DNA from: Pyrinomonadaceae bacterium | GTDB lineage: Bacteria; Acidobacteriota; Blastocatellia; Pyrinomonadales; Pyrinomonadaceae | Reading direction: 5' to 3' | Length of the DNA: 35,167 bases | Assembly: GCA_030838445.1 (NCBI GenBank) | Contig: JAUZFQ010000082.1 | Coordinates: 1 to 35,167 of the forward strand | Part shown: one piece after another, positions 25,169-34,767 of the stretch | Position numbering within the stretch: position 1 is the first letter of the stretch | Layout of the letters: every line of letters begins with the position of its first letter | Notes under the pieces: model-generated | Told to the model about the DNA's origin: nothing | What the model saw: the letters and a program-made list of their open reading frames with translations, nothing else | The model's database searches: none | Position numbers and translations under genes: made by a program

Positions 25169-25217
25169 CGGATGATTTCAGCTTTAGCTGAACAGCCGCA
25201 ACTTCTCCGCCGACAAT

Positions 25218-27572
25218 TTACGGTTGACCGAAACGGTTGCGGTATTCAAAGGAGTGCAGGAAGCCGTGGATGAGCGTGCGGTAGTCACCGGTCTGGACGT
25301 TCGGCGCGCCGTTGGTCAGCACGTTCACCCACGCCTCGAAGCCGGCCTGTTCCGGGTCGCGGCGCAGGTAGCCGAAGTACTGCATCGCAACGAACCCGCG
25401 GTAGAAGAAGCGCGTCTGCACTTCCGGCGACTCGATGAAGGCGCGGAGCGTCTGCGCCGCCGTCTTCGTGCCGTTGCCCATCTCGGCGATGAGTTGCGCG
25501 CGGGAGGCCAACGTGACGCCAGCGGTTCTCTCCAACTTCGAGACGAACGCCTCGGCGTTGGCCGCGCCAGTCAACCCGTTGTAGATGTTGTTGAACTCAG
25601 GCCGCGCGATGATCTCGGCGGCGAAAGCATCCTTGCTCGCTTCCAGTTCGGCGGCGGTTTGCGGCGTGCCGAGGCGAGCCATGTCAGGCATGAACTCCGC
25701 GTAGCGCGGCATGCGGCCGAGCGCGGCGTCGTAGAGGCGATAGACGAAGTAGCCGCGCCCGCTGAACTCGGCCGAGCGGTAGAAGCCCGAAGAGATTTGC
25801 ACGCGGTCGCAGTTGGGGTTGGTCGTGCCGTAGCCGTTGTTCGGGCACTTGCCCAGCACGCCGAGCCACGCGTCGAGGCCGCCCTGTTCCGGCGCGCGGT
25901 TGAGGAAGTCGAGATACTGCTGGCGCACGAAGAAGTTGCCGTCTTCGAGCGGGTTGGCCGACGGGACTATCGCGCCGAAGATACCCGCCACGATGGTCGC
26001 GCCCGTCGCGTTGTTCACGACGGCGACCGTCGTGCCGTTCGTGACGACGGGAACGCTGTGGCCGTCGTTCGTGTTCAACTCAAGTTCGCCGCGGAAGAAA
26101 GTGTTGAGGACGATCTGGCCGATGCTGACGTTGTTGACCAGCACGCGGAACGTCGTCCCTGCGGGCAAGTTCACGTCCTGAATTTCGACGTTCAAACGGC
26201 GGCTGTCGGGGCGTTGGCGGAAGTCTGCGTGACCTTGCGGCATCATGCCGCTGATGCTCGCGCCCGTGAGCTGGATGCGCACGCGCACTTCACCGCCGGG
26301 GCCGGGTGTCGCGACGGGCGTCGGACTTGGCGACGGGCCGGGGTTCGGCAACGACTGCGAGAACGTGCCCGCGATGACGGTCGTCCCCGTGCTGTTCGAG
26401 ATGACGATGCTCGTGCCGTTGACGACGGGCGGGGTCGTCTGCCCGTGGTCGGTTCTCAGTTCGATCTCGCCCTTGAGCGAGTTGATGACGATCTGGCCGA
26501 CGCGCACGTTATCAACGAGCACGTTCAGCGTCGTGCCGTTCGGCAAGTTCACGTTCTCGATCTTGATTTTCAGGCGACGGCTACCCTCGGCCTCGCGGCG
26601 GAACTCCGCCTCACCGAACGGCGTCGCGCCGTTCAGGCTCGCGCCGACGAGCCGGATCTCCATCCTCGCCTCCAAGCCTTGACCGGGCGACGGGCTGGGC
26701 GAAGGACTCGGCGAAGGATTGGGACTCGGCGTTGCCGTCGGGCTAGGTGAAGGCGTCGGCGTCGCGGATGGCGACGGACTCGGCGTCGCGGTCGGACTCG
26801 GCGACGGACTGGGCGTGGGCGTCGGCTCCGCGCCGCTCGTCGAACAGGGGGCGGTGAGAGGCTCAACCGCGTCCTCGCCCGTCACCATGCCCATGCGCCC
26901 GCCGGACTGTATCTGCCAGCGCGAAACTTTCGTGCCGACGATGGCGTTGCCGACGGGGAACGTGCGCGTCGCCAGTTCGGGACTCTCGCGCCCGACGAAA
27001 GGATTGCTCCCGCTGATGACGAGGACGCGACCGAGAGAGTCCACGCAGTAGACGAACAACGCCCCCAGTTCATGCACGACTTCGGCCGCAGGCTCCGGCT
27101 CCATCTGGAAGATGCCGCCCTCGCTGCAATCCTTCGACTGAATCTTCATGCTCTGGCCGCCGCCCGAACGTTGCAACACGCCCTGCTCGCTGCTCAATTC
27201 AATGCTCAGGCCGCTCGTTAAAATCTTCCCGTGCAGCGGCTCTTTGCGCGTGAAGATGACGGCCGGTTGGTTGGCCGTGATGTCGCTTTGCAGGGTGTAG
27301 TTCGTCACCCGGAAGGTGTCGAGGTCAACCGTGTAGTTGACGAATTTGCCGCTCACCTGCGCGGTAACGCCCGCGCCGACGGCGACGGTGGTTTTGGTCG
27401 CGCCGCTGAACACGCGCCCGTCCGAGAGCCGCACGGTGAACGCGCCGCTACAATCTTTGCCCGCGGCGTAGGCCGTGGAATTATTCAAGACGAACAGGGT
27501 GAGAAGAAGAATGATCCCCGCCGCTCCTCTCCGCAAATTAAATGAATGCATCTCGCCTGTCAGAAAACTCAT
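25218..27572 (-). CDS. Secreted DUF4214 protein with duplicated beta domain and Pro/Ser/Thr linker
   Basis: The 784-residue product begins with a signal peptide (about 1-36, LLLTLFVLNNSTAYA). GAGAGGA lies about 7 bp upstream of the ATG at 27572. Residues 37-240 form a beta-rich domain with four Cys; about 249-297 is a strict Pro-Ser/Thr repeat linker. Two homologous domains follow (about 301-404 and 428-532), sharing VNLPNGTTLNVLVDNVRVGQIV and VNLPAGTTFRVLVNNVSIGQIV, an internal duplication. The C terminus (about 547-780) is DUF4214: FVRQQYLDFLNRAPEQGG and FVAMQYFGYLRRDPEQAG, a helical repeat domain common in secreted proteins. Its role is likely extracellular adhesion or matrix, inferred only. 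A sigma-54 promoter-like site lies about 125 bp upstream. Confidence 0.8.
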   Translation of the reverse strand: MSFLTGEMHSFNLRRGAAGIILLLTLFVLNNSTAYAAGKDCSGAFTVRLSDGRVFSGATKTTVAVGAGVTAQVSGKFVNYTVDLDTFRVTNYTLQSDITANQPAVIFTRKEPLHGKILTSGLSIELSSEQGVLQRSGGGQSMKIQSKDCSEGGIFQMEPEPAAEVVHELGALFVYCVDSLGRVLVISGSNPFVGRESPELATRTFPVGNAIVGTKVSRWQIQSGGRMGMVTGEDAVEPLTAPCSTSGAEPTPTPSPSPSPTATPSPSPSATPTPSPSPTATPSPNPSPSPSPSPSPGQGLEARMEIRLVGASLNGATPFGEAEFRREAEGSRRLKIKIENVNLPNGTTLNVLVDNVRVGQIVINSLKGEIELRTDHGQTTPPVVNGTSIVISNSTGTTVIAGTFSQSLPNPGPSPSPTPVATPGPGGEVRVRIQLTGASISGMMPQGHADFRQRPDSRRLNVEIQDVNLPAGTTFRVLVNNVSIGQIVLNTFFRGELELNTNDGHSVPVVTNGTTVAVVNNATGATIVAGIFGAIVPSANPLEDGNFFVRQQYLDFLNRAPEQGGLDAWLGVLGKCPNNGYGTTNPNCDRVQISSGFYRSAEFSGRGYFVYRLYDAALGRMPRYAEFMPDMARLGTPQTAAELEASKDAFAAEIIARPEFNNIYNGLTGAANAEAFVSKLERTAGVTLASRAQLIAEMGNGTKTAAQTLRAFIESPEVQTRFFYRGFVAMQYFGYLRRDPEQAGFEAWVNVLTNGAPNVQTGDYRTLIHGFLHSFEYRNRFGQP

Positions 27573-27693
27573 CGTTCTTTCCTCTCAGCTACAAAAAAAT
27601 CGCGCCCCTTGATGCGCCTGTTGTTGTGAACTTTGCGAGCCGCCGCCTCTTCGGTAAAACTGCGGCCGCGATTTACCACGTACACGTCGCTTA

Positions 27694-27708
27694 ACAAGCA
27701 CCGTGCCA
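27694..27708 (-). promoter_or_regulatory. Sigma-54 promoter-like site (leftward)
   Basis: Minus strand reads TGGCACG-GTGC-TTGT. The -24 element is perfect; the -12 has TTGT instead of TTGC. Spacing is correct. The predicted start is near 27682, about 110 bp from the DUF4214 gene start. Confidence 0.55.
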
Positions 27709-28095
27709 GTTCGGCGAAACAACAGAAAGGGAGATGGTTGGCAGCAAAAGGAGATCGGCGGGCGGCTTTTGAATTGGCGGAGAAAATTCTTTCGTTCGGT
27801 TAAAGGTGATACTTGGTTCGCACGACCACACGGACATGCCGCCTTGACGCCATCAAAGCCGCATGAACATTGGGTTATCAGTAAAACTGCGAATCAAGTA
27901 TGCGATGCGAAAGAGGTATACAGCGATTGGAGTTGATATTAAGGGCAGCGGGAGACCGAACGGTTAGTTCTTTTGGGTTTAAATTTGTCCGGTGTTTCTG
28001 AGCAAGTTCAATTTACCGGGGATTTCGGCATAATCTCGAATAAGCTGAGGTACGTTGACGTTTGTCGCCGTCGGCGATGACTTGTTGATCGTAGC

Positions 28096-28110
28096 TGGCA
28101 CGATTGTTGC
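28096..28110 (+). promoter_or_regulatory. Sigma-54 promoter-like site (rightward)
   Basis: Reads TGGCACG-ATTG-TTGC, matching the consensus -24/-12 site at every conserved position, with ten bases between GG and GC. Predicted start near 28122, about 170 bp before the subtilase ATG. Confidence 0.75.
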
Positions 28111-28293
28111 CCTATAGTTGATCGCGCGAGTCGAACGGAAAGGGCTTGGAACGAGGTGTTTGAGCGACGTTTGTAGCAACGTTTCGGTGTTCTGAAACCT
28201 CAAACCTTGCGCCATCCGATTCAATCCTGTGCAGGTCAATATATCCCCCGGTCGTTTTTACAGAAAAGTTTACGAGTCATACGCGATACTGAA

Positions 28294-30381
28294 ATGAACA
28301 TTAGCAACCGCCCCGCCCGCAAAAGTTTTATCGTCGCTCTCGTCCTCGCGTCGCTGTGCCTCGGCAACTTCGGCGGGTTGACGGCGCGCGGGCAATTTGT
28401 GCCGGGCGGGAAGCGCGACGCGGCTGCTAGAAAGTCGGGCGCGCAGACGACAAGCGCGACGGGCGGCAAAGTCAAAACCCCCGGCGCGCCGCTGACGAAG
28501 TTCGGCGCGCGTCTCGACAAACTCTCGCCCGACCTCGCGCAACAGTTAGTTCGTTCCGTCAGCAACAAGAAAATCTTTCGCGTCATCTGCCGGTTCAACG
28601 CTCCGGCCGGGAGCGGCGTCCAAGCCGTCTACACGCACCCGCGCGTGCGCGTCAACTACGCCTTCCAAAACTCCAGCTTTGTGAGCGCGGAGATGCCCGC
28701 GAGCGACGTGTTCGAGTTGACGAGGTTCGCGGAGATTTCTTACATCACGCCCGACCGCGAGGTGCGCACGCTCGGCCACGTCTCGGCGACGACCGGCGCA
28801 GACCTCGTGCGCACACAGGCGACCGGCGGACTCGACGGCACGGGCATCGGCATCGCCGTGCTTGATTCGGGCATCAAGCGCAGCCACAAATCTTTCCGCG
28901 ACGGGCGCACGACCGACAGCGACGTGCGCGTCGTGGCCGAAGAGGATTTCGTCAACTACGGCAACGCCTCCGACCAGTACGGGCACGGCACGCACGTCGC
29001 CTCGCTCGCGGGCGGCAACGGGCGCATCGCCAACGCCGCTTACGTCGGCATCGCGCCGAACGCCAACATCGTCAACCTCCGCGTGCTGGACAACGAGGGG
29101 CGCGGCTCGGTCTCGTCCGTGTTGCGCGCGCTCGATTGGGTGATGACGAATCGCGCGCTCTACAACATCCGCGTCGTCAACATGAGCCTCGGCATGCCCG
29201 CGGTTGACTCTTACAAGAACGATCCCGTCTGTCTTGCGGTGCGGCGTCTGGTGGACGCAGGGATCGTCGTCGTCGCGGCGGCGGGCAACGACGGCAAGTC
29301 CGACGACGGGCAAAAAGTTTACGGGCAGATACACTCGCCGGGCATAGAGCCTTCCGCGATCACCGTCGGCGCGACGAACACCTTCGGCACGAACGAGCGC
29401 GGCGACGATTCGGTCGCCACCTACAGTTCGCGCGGCCCCACACGCGGCAGCTACTTGGACGCGGCGGGCGAACGCCATTTCGACAACCTGATCAAACCCG
29501 AACTCGTCGCCCCCGGCAACAAGTTGATCGCGGCGCAGGCCGAGGGCGAGTGCCCCGCGGGCGTGGATGATTGCGGCGCGAAGAATTACCTGCTCACGCG
29601 GAATCCGCAGATGGAGGCGGGCGTGAGCGCGGACGACAGCCGCGCGATGATGTTCATGAGCGGCACTTCGATGGCCGCCCCGCAGGTGGCAGGCGCGGCT
29701 GCGCTGCTCCTGCAAGTCAACCCGCGACTTACGCCAAACTTGATCAAAACGATCTTGATGTACACGGCGCAGCCGCTCTCCGGCTTCAACATGTTCGAGC
29801 AGGGCGCGGGGCAACTCAACATCGAGGGCGCAGTCCGTCTCGCCAAACTCGTGCGCCGCGACCTGACGAGCGGCACTCCGCTCGGCGCGCCGTTGCTCAC
29901 GGGCGCAGCCCCGACGCCGCGCACCACCATCGCCGGGCACACGTTCACATGGGCGCAAGGCGTCGTCCTCAACTACACATTCGCCACCGGACTTGACCTC
30001 ATCACCGATTACCAGCGCATCTACGACCTCGGCGTGATCATCAGCGACGGCGTGATCATTAGTGACGGCGTGATTATCAGCGATAACATCCTGCGGCGAA
30101 ACCCGGCCTTCCTCGGCGACGGCGTGATCATCAGCGATAACATCCTGACGAGCGACGGCGGCATGCTCGGCGGCGGGACGCCTTACGTCGCCGTCGGCGT
30201 GATCATCAGCGACGGCGTGATCATCAGTGACGGGCTGCTGCGCGACGATGGCGTTATTATCAGCGACGGCGTTATTATCAGCGACGTTTTATTGAAGGCT
30301 CTCAGGACGATGGCCGACGGTGACCGCACGAGTTACGCGCCCGTGGTGGTTGACACCGGCCAGGACTATCGAGGCTACTAA
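28294..30381 (+). CDS. Secreted subtilisin-like (S8) peptidase with GVIISD repeats
   Basis: The 695-residue serine protease starts at ATG 28294; the upstream in-frame extension (from 28207) lies before the signal peptide. That peptide (about 1-32, FIVALVLASLCLGNFGGL) is followed by an inhibitor-like prodomain (about 85-160, ending near ISYITPDREVRTLG). The catalytic triad is intact: Asp191 (IAVLDSGIKRSH), His231 (YGHGTHVASLAG), Ser459 (MSGTSMAAPQVAG), with the oxyanion Asn in AAGNDG at 331. The last 115 residues carry eight copies of a short unit GVIISD in clusters, encoded by nearly identical DNA. This type of tail is recognised in acidobacterial S8 proteins but of unknown role. A GNAT gene follows with about 70 bp gap. 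Confidence 0.93.
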   Translation: MNISNRPARKSFIVALVLASLCLGNFGGLTARGQFVPGGKRDAAARKSGAQTTSATGGKVKTPGAPLTKFGARLDKLSPDLAQQLVRSVSNKKIFRVICRFNAPAGSGVQAVYTHPRVRVNYAFQNSSFVSAEMPASDVFELTRFAEISYITPDREVRTLGHVSATTGADLVRTQATGGLDGTGIGIAVLDSGIKRSHKSFRDGRTTDSDVRVVAEEDFVNYGNASDQYGHGTHVASLAGGNGRIANAAYVGIAPNANIVNLRVLDNEGRGSVSSVLRALDWVMTNRALYNIRVVNMSLGMPAVDSYKNDPVCLAVRRLVDAGIVVVAAAGNDGKSDDGQKVYGQIHSPGIEPSAITVGATNTFGTNERGDDSVATYSSRGPTRGSYLDAAGERHFDNLIKPELVAPGNKLIAAQAEGECPAGVDDCGAKNYLLTRNPQMEAGVSADDSRAMMFMSGTSMAAPQVAGAAALLLQVNPRLTPNLIKTILMYTAQPLSGFNMFEQGAGQLNIEGAVRLAKLVRRDLTSGTPLGAPLLTGAAPTPRTTIAGHTFTWAQGVVLNYTFATGLDLITDYQRIYDLGVIISDGVIISDGVIISDNILRRNPAFLGDGVIISDNILTSDGGMLGGGTPYVAVGVIISDGVIISDGLLRDDGVIISDGVIISDVLLKALRTMADGDRTSYAPVVVDTGQDYRGY
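30031..30288 (+). repeat. GVIISD repeat array in subtilase C terminus
   Basis: Eight copies of the codon block for GVIISD (consensus DNA GGCGTGATCATCAGCGAC) occur as 3+1+2+2, separated by short spacers such as NILRRNPAFLG. Copies differ mostly at third bases, implying recent slippage or selection on the protein sequence. Confidence 0.9.
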
Positions 30382-30454
30382 AGATGTGTGCGGCAACACC
30401 CGCGCAAAAATGTTCTGCGAACCTGACCCTATCTCGCTACACACGCTAATCGTC

Positions 30455-31363
30455 ATGTCTCGAACGTTTAAGCCAGCCATCACGACGCCGCGCCCGCGCG
30501 CGCAAACCGCTCCGGCCGTCGCACACCGAGCGCCGCAACTTCTCGCCCACGGCGAGGAAGGAGAGGTGTTGAACTTTCTCGCCGCGAGTCCCGTGCGGAA
30601 CGTCATCTTGTCGAGCTTGATCCGCGACAACGGCTTCGAGCGCAGTTTGAATCGCGGCGACTTCTATGCGTGCCGCGACGCGCGGGGCGAGATCACGGGC
30701 GTCGCTTTGATCGGGCATCACATTCTTTTTGCGAGCCGGTGTATCGAGACGGTCGAGGCGTTTGCGCGAAGGGCGCGCGCGTCGGCCGACGCGCACCTGA
30801 TTCTCGGCGAGCGTGAATGGGCCGGGCGTTTCTGGTCTGCTTACGCGCGCGAGGGCGAGTCGCCGTTGCTCGTGCGGCGTGAATTATTGCTCGAACAGAA
30901 GTGGCCGGTCGCGGTGCGCGAGTCCGTGCCGAATCTGCGCCCGGCGACGCTCGAAGATTTATCGCTGGTCGCCGCGGTTCACGCGCAGTTGGCTTTTGAG
31001 GAAAGTTTGGTCAACCCGCTGGAAGTTGACCCGGAAGGGTTTCGCGCGCGGCTGGCGCGGCGCATCGAGACGGGGCGCGTCTGGGTGTGGATCGAAGAGG
31101 GGCGTCTGATCTTCAAGGCCGACACTGTGTGCAGCACGCCCGAAGTGATCTATCTGGAAGGCGTGTACGTGGATTCCGGCGAGCGGGGCAAGGGCTACGG
31201 GCTGCGCTGCCTGTCGCAGTTGAGCCGCGAGTTGTTGATGCGCGCCAAGTCGCTCTGCCTGCTCGTCAACGAAGAGAACGAACCGGCGCGCGCCTTCTAC
31301 CGGCGCGCGGGTTACAAGCTGCATAGCCACTACGACACCATTTATCTCCCGCCACAAATTTGA
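30455..31363 (+). CDS. GNAT acetyltransferase with DUF4081-type N-terminal domain
   Basis: The 302-residue protein is assigned the ATG at 30455 (MSRTFKPAITT); the longer in-frame start at 30320 would overlap the subtilase gene. Its N-terminal half resembles DUF4081 domains (LNFLAASPVRNVILSSLIRDNG). The C-terminal half is a GNAT fold: YLEGVYVDSGERGKGYGLRCL, with the acetyl-CoA loop RGKGYG, then NEENEPARAFYRRAGYKLHSHYDTIYL. It probably acetylates a small molecule or a peptide/protein amine, with unknown substrate. It follows the subtilase on the same strand and may share its sigma-54 promoter. It is not the MdnD-type GNAT of microviridin clusters by domain layout, but the idea cannot be dismissed. 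Confidence 0.85.
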   Translation: MSRTFKPAITTPRPRAQTAPAVAHRAPQLLAHGEEGEVLNFLAASPVRNVILSSLIRDNGFERSLNRGDFYACRDARGEITGVALIGHHILFASRCIETVEAFARRARASADAHLILGEREWAGRFWSAYAREGESPLLVRRELLLEQKWPVAVRESVPNLRPATLEDLSLVAAVHAQLAFEESLVNPLEVDPEGFRARLARRIETGRVWVWIEEGRLIFKADTVCSTPEVIYLEGVYVDSGERGKGYGLRCLSQLSRELLMRAKSLCLLVNEENEPARAFYRRAGYKLHSHYDTIYLPPQI

Positions 31364-31585
31364 CGCGCGCCGTTCCCCGTCACGCGCCGCAAAACTCCCA
31401 ATTTGTGATTTAACAAGGCAGCAACTATATTTAAAGTCAACTAATCGCTCGTCACCCTCTGTCGTCAGCCTCCAAGGTGTTTACAGCCGACGTGTGGGCG
31501 AGAGAGGTGCGATGCCGACCGCCGCGACGATTGACCCGCGGGTGTCGTTTCGGGGCGCGTAGATTTTTGTGGAGGCCGGGGGAGC

Positions 31586-34500
31586 ATGAGCAAGGACAGG
31601 GGCGGGGAGGAGCACGGGATTGCGAGTTTGAGCGAAGCGCGCACCCGCGCGCAGGCCGCGCGCGAGTCGCTTGAGCGCGAGTTGGAAAACGTGCGCCTGC
31701 TGCTCGATCAGGGTCTCACCTCCGAAGTCTTGAAGCGGGCGGCCGTGCTCACACGCGCCGCGCGGCAGGACGCGACGCTCCTAGCGCGCACGCGCTGTCT
31801 GCTCTCGGCGGCGTTGGAGATGCAGGGGCGTTACCGCGAGTCGCTCGAAGCGGTGCAGATGTACGAGCGGCCGGAGGAGCGCGCCAGGTGCGACCCCGCC
31901 TCCTCGATTTATCTCGGCGTCCAACTCGGCCTCGCCTACAACTACACGGGCGACCACCCGAAGGCCGTCGCGATCCTGAACGGCACGTTGCGCGAGGCGA
32001 CGGAGCACGGCGGCGGCGCGCAGGTCGGCTCGGTCTACGTCGCGTTGGCGCGCGTCTATCGCACCATCAACGAGTACACCATCGCGCGCGACCACGCGCA
32101 GAAGGCGCTCGAACATTTTCGCGGCACGGGCGACTGGCGCGGGCTGGCCGAAGCCTACTTCGCCATCGCGCTCGCCGAACTTTTTGAAGGCAGCTACGAG
32201 CCTGCCCTGAACAACCTTGAGCAGTCTCTAAAACTCGTCGGCGATCATCCCGCGCCCTATCTCCTCGGCAAAATCTACACCAACATGGCGGGCGTCTGCT
32301 GGTTTCTCAAGCGGCCGCACGACGGCATCAAATATTTAGAGACCGCGATCAGTTACTACGAGCGCACCGAGCACAAGGCCAACGCCGCCGACGGCTACAA
32401 CAACCTCGGCATCCACCTGATCCTCGTCGGCGAATGGGATCGCGCGCAGGAGTCGCTCGAACGTGCTCTCACGCTCGCCTCCGAGACGGACAAGCGCGGC
32501 GAGCAGACGATGATCCTCGACTCGCTCGGCGAGTTGTTGATGTTGCGCGGCGATCTGGAAGAGGCCGAGAAGTATCTCGAACACGCCGTCGAACTCTCGC
32601 TCGAACACGGCAACAAATGGTATGTCGGTCAAGCCCTGCGCACGCTCGGTCGTTGTCATCTCGCGATGAACGAGTTGGAACGCGCGCTCGCCGACGGCAC
32701 GCGCTCGCTCGAATACGCCGAACGCATCGGTGATCGACAGGCCATCTGCGACTCGCGCCTGTTGCTCGGCGAGACGCACCTGCGGCGCGACGACCTCGCC
32801 CGCTGCGAGGAGCAACTCAACCCGGTGCTCGGCGAGACGGCGGACACGTCGGCCGACCTCGCCGTCTCGGGCGAGGCGCAGCGTCTCCACGGTCTGCTCT
32901 CGCTCGCGCGCGGCCAGGCCGTGCCCGCCGCGCAACACTTCGGCCGCAGCGTCTCCATCTACGAAATGCTCGGCGACCGTTATCGCAGCGCGCGCTCGCG
33001 CTACGACCTCGGCCGCGCCTACGCCGCCGCGCAGCCCGAACGCGCGCACGAATGTCTCACGCGCGCCGCCGAGACTTTTCGTGAACTCGGCGCACGTCTC
33101 GATATCACCCGCGCCGAAGTTGCTTTAAGCGCGCTCGACCAAACTCACGTTGACGACGATGACAGCGGCGCGACTGACGCGACCGAGTCGCGCTTCGACG
33201 ACCTCACACATTTGATCCTGCTGCGACTGACCGACGCCGTTGCGTCGCGCGAATTGCTCCTGCGCGAACTCGCCGCCGTCATCTATCAGGAGACGGGCGC
33301 GCGCCAGATTTTGATCGCCGAGCCGGGTGAAGAGGAGCGCGACCGCGTGGTTGTGGCACACGGTTGGGCGGAGGGCGAGGGCGGGGAACTGCTGGAGCGT
33401 CTGCGGCGCGCGGAAGGCGCGGAAGAGAAGGAGCGCGTCGCGGGCGAACACCGTGCGGAGATCATCGAACTGCGCGCGACGAACGCACCGCCCGCCACTT
33501 TGCTCGTCTCACCGCCGGGGTCGGCCGCGTTGCCGGGCGGCGTCTCGCTCGCTCCGCTGCTGCGGATGGTCGAACTCGCACTGGACGTGTGCGCGTTTCG
33601 TGAGAAGTCGCGCGAAGGTCTCGACGGCGCGGAGCAATCCACGCTCGCCAGCCAGAGTTTCATGCCGGGTTTCATCCACTCGTCGCCTGCGATGACACGC
33701 CTTGTCGAAGAAGTCCACAAGATACGCTCCTCCGACGTGACCGTGTTGGTGACAGGCGAGTCGGGCACGGGCAAGGAACTCGTCGCCCGCGCCATCCACG
33801 CCCTCTCGTCGCGTCGCGCCAAAGTCTTCGTCCCCTTCAACTGTACGGCCGTCCCCAAGGAGTTGAGTGACGCTTACCTGTTCGGCTACCGGCGCGGCGC
33901 GTTCACGGGCGCGGTCTCGGACTCGCCCGGCGTCATTCGCTCGGCGGCGGGCGGGACGTTGTTTCTGGATGAGATCGGCGACTTGCCGCTGGACGTGCAG
34001 CCGAAGCTGTTGCGCTTCCTTCAAGAGGGTGAGATACAGCCACTCGGCGAGCAACGTCCGGCCAAGGTGGATGTGAGAATCATCGCCGCCACCAACAGCG
34101 ACCTCGAAGACATGTTGAAAGACGGACGCTTCCGCGAAGACTTATACTACCGTCTCAACGTCATCCGCCTGCGCGTCCCGCCGCTCAGGGAACGTCGTTC
34201 GGAAATCCCGACGCTCGTCAATCACTACATCGGCCACTACGCGCAGAAGTTCGGGCGCAGCGACATCCGCATCACGCCGGAGACGATAGACCTCCTGATG
34301 GTCTGCGACTGGCCGGGCAATATCCGCCAACTCGTAAACGAAATCCAACGCATCGTTGCCCGCGCCGAAGACGGCACTCTGATCACGCCAGACCACCTCT
34401 CGCCCGAACTCAAACGCACCTCCGCGCCCGTCTCCACGACGAACACGAACCTCGCCGCGTTCGGTTCGCCAACTCAGCACGCGGGGGAAAATCTCTCGCT

Positions 34501-34654
34501 CCCCGAAGCCGTGGAAGACCTCGAACGCCGCATGATCGCCGACGCCCTGCGCCGCCACAAATGCAACATCTCCCGCGCCGCACGCGAACTCGGAATCACG
34601 CGTCGCGGTCTCCAACTCAAACTCGGCCGCTACGCCATGAGCGCGACTTCCTGA
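31586..34654 (+). CDS. Sigma-54-dependent activator with N-terminal TPRs
   Basis: The 1022-residue regulator has TPR repeats over about residues 100-520, a GAF-like segment at about 545-680, then a sigma-54 AAA+ domain with Walker A GESGTGKE (Lys730), the sigma-54 contact loop GAFTGA (771-776) and Walker [11 protein letters not shown] (Asp795, Glu796). The C terminus is a Fis-type helix-turn-helix ([22 protein letters not shown]). GAFTGA intact means it can activate sigma-54 holoenzyme. The TPR sensor, rather than a receiver, suggests a protein or peptide signal. The sigma-54-like promoters at 27694 and 28096 lie in the same region, making their genes plausible targets. The start is ATG 31586, behind a G-rich ribosome-binding site. 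Confidence 0.95.
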   Translation: MSKDRGGEEHGIASLSEARTRAQAARESLERELENVRLLLDQGLTSEVLKRAAVLTRAARQDATLLARTRCLLSAALEMQGRYRESLEAVQMYERPEERARCDPASSIYLGVQLGLAYNYTGDHPKAVAILNGTLREATEHGGGAQVGSVYVALARVYRTINEYTIARDHAQKALEHFRGTGDWRGLAEAYFAIALAELFEGSYEPALNNLEQSLKLVGDHPAPYLLGKIYTNMAGVCWFLKRPHDGIKYLETAISYYERTEHKANAADGYNNLGIHLILVGEWDRAQESLERALTLASETDKRGEQTMILDSLGELLMLRGDLEEAEKYLEHAVELSLEHGNKWYVGQALRTLGRCHLAMNELERALADGTRSLEYAERIGDRQAICDSRLLLGETHLRRDDLARCEEQLNPVLGETADTSADLAVSGEAQRLHGLLSLARGQAVPAAQHFGRSVSIYEMLGDRYRSARSRYDLGRAYAAAQPERAHECLTRAAETFRELGARLDITRAEVALSALDQTHVDDDDSGATDATESRFDDLTHLILLRLTDAVASRELLLRELAAVIYQETGARQILIAEPGEEERDRVVVAHGWAEGEGGELLERLRRAEGAEEKERVAGEHRAEIIELRATNAPPATLLVSPPGSAALPGGVSLAPLLRMVELALDVCAFREKSREGLDGAEQSTLASQSFMPGFIHSSPAMTRLVEEVHKIRSSDVTVLVTGESGTGKELVARAIHALSSRRAKVFVPFNCTAVPKELSDAYLFGYRRGAFTGAVSDSPGVIRSAAGGTLFLDEIGDLPLDVQPKLLRFLQEGEIQPLGEQRPAKVDVRIIAATNSDLEDMLKDGRFREDLYYRLNVIRLRVPPLRERRSEIPTLVNHYIGHYAQKFGRSDIRITPETIDLLMVCDWPGNIRQLVNEIQRIVARAEDGTLITPDHLSPELKRTSAPVSTTNTNLAAFGSPTQHAGENLSLPEAVEDLERRMIADALRRHKCNISRAARELGITRRGLQLKLGRYAMSATS

Positions 34655-34684
34655 GTTGAAACCTTTCGCCGGATCATCGCGTAA

Positions 34685-34720
34685 TTGTCATTGACCCGCC
34701 TCGCCGTTTGTAATAAAACT
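34685..34720 (+). promoter_or_regulatory. Possible promoter of the microviridin-type precursor (weak)
   Basis: TTGACC (34691-34696) and TAAAAC (34714-34719), 17 bp apart, precede the precursor ATG by about 50 bp; the region includes TAATAAAA. Matches are modest. Readthrough from the upstream regulator gene is also possible, since no terminator is seen between them. Confidence 0.25.
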
Positions 34721-34767
34721 CCGTGTGTTTCACCGGCCTCGCTTTGACAAAATAAGGAGACCCCAGT

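Larger units (their letters stand above)
24572..25217. other. Intergenic region upstream of M48 gene
   Basis: 646 bases without a confident gene. It holds small palindromes (CCCGAC/GTCGGG near 24627-24645; CCGG-CTGAATG-CCGG near 24738), a possible 57-codon secreted peptide (see separate entry), a 12-bp-stem hairpin at 25018-25047 and a T-tailed terminator at 25133-25168. Promoters for M48 were not recognised. One 70-residue reading frame near 24847-25059 has no supporting features. Confidence 0.6.
27573..28293. other. Divergent intergenic region with two -24/-12 sites
   Basis: 721 bases between the divergent DUF4214 and subtilase genes. It contains sigma-54-type sites at 27694-27708 (leftward, near-perfect) and 28096-28110 (rightward, perfect). 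Between them I see no gene: a 77-residue rightward frame (27703-27936) and an 86-residue leftward frame lack motifs and typical codon use. Binding sites for an activator (upstream activating sequences) would be expected here but I did not identify a convincing repeat. Confidence 0.6.

Noticed and set aside
27703-27936. A 77-codon frame in the region between the sigma-54 sites.
   Set aside because: No motif, no ribosome-binding site, and composition unlike neighbouring genes; it overlaps the leftward promoter.
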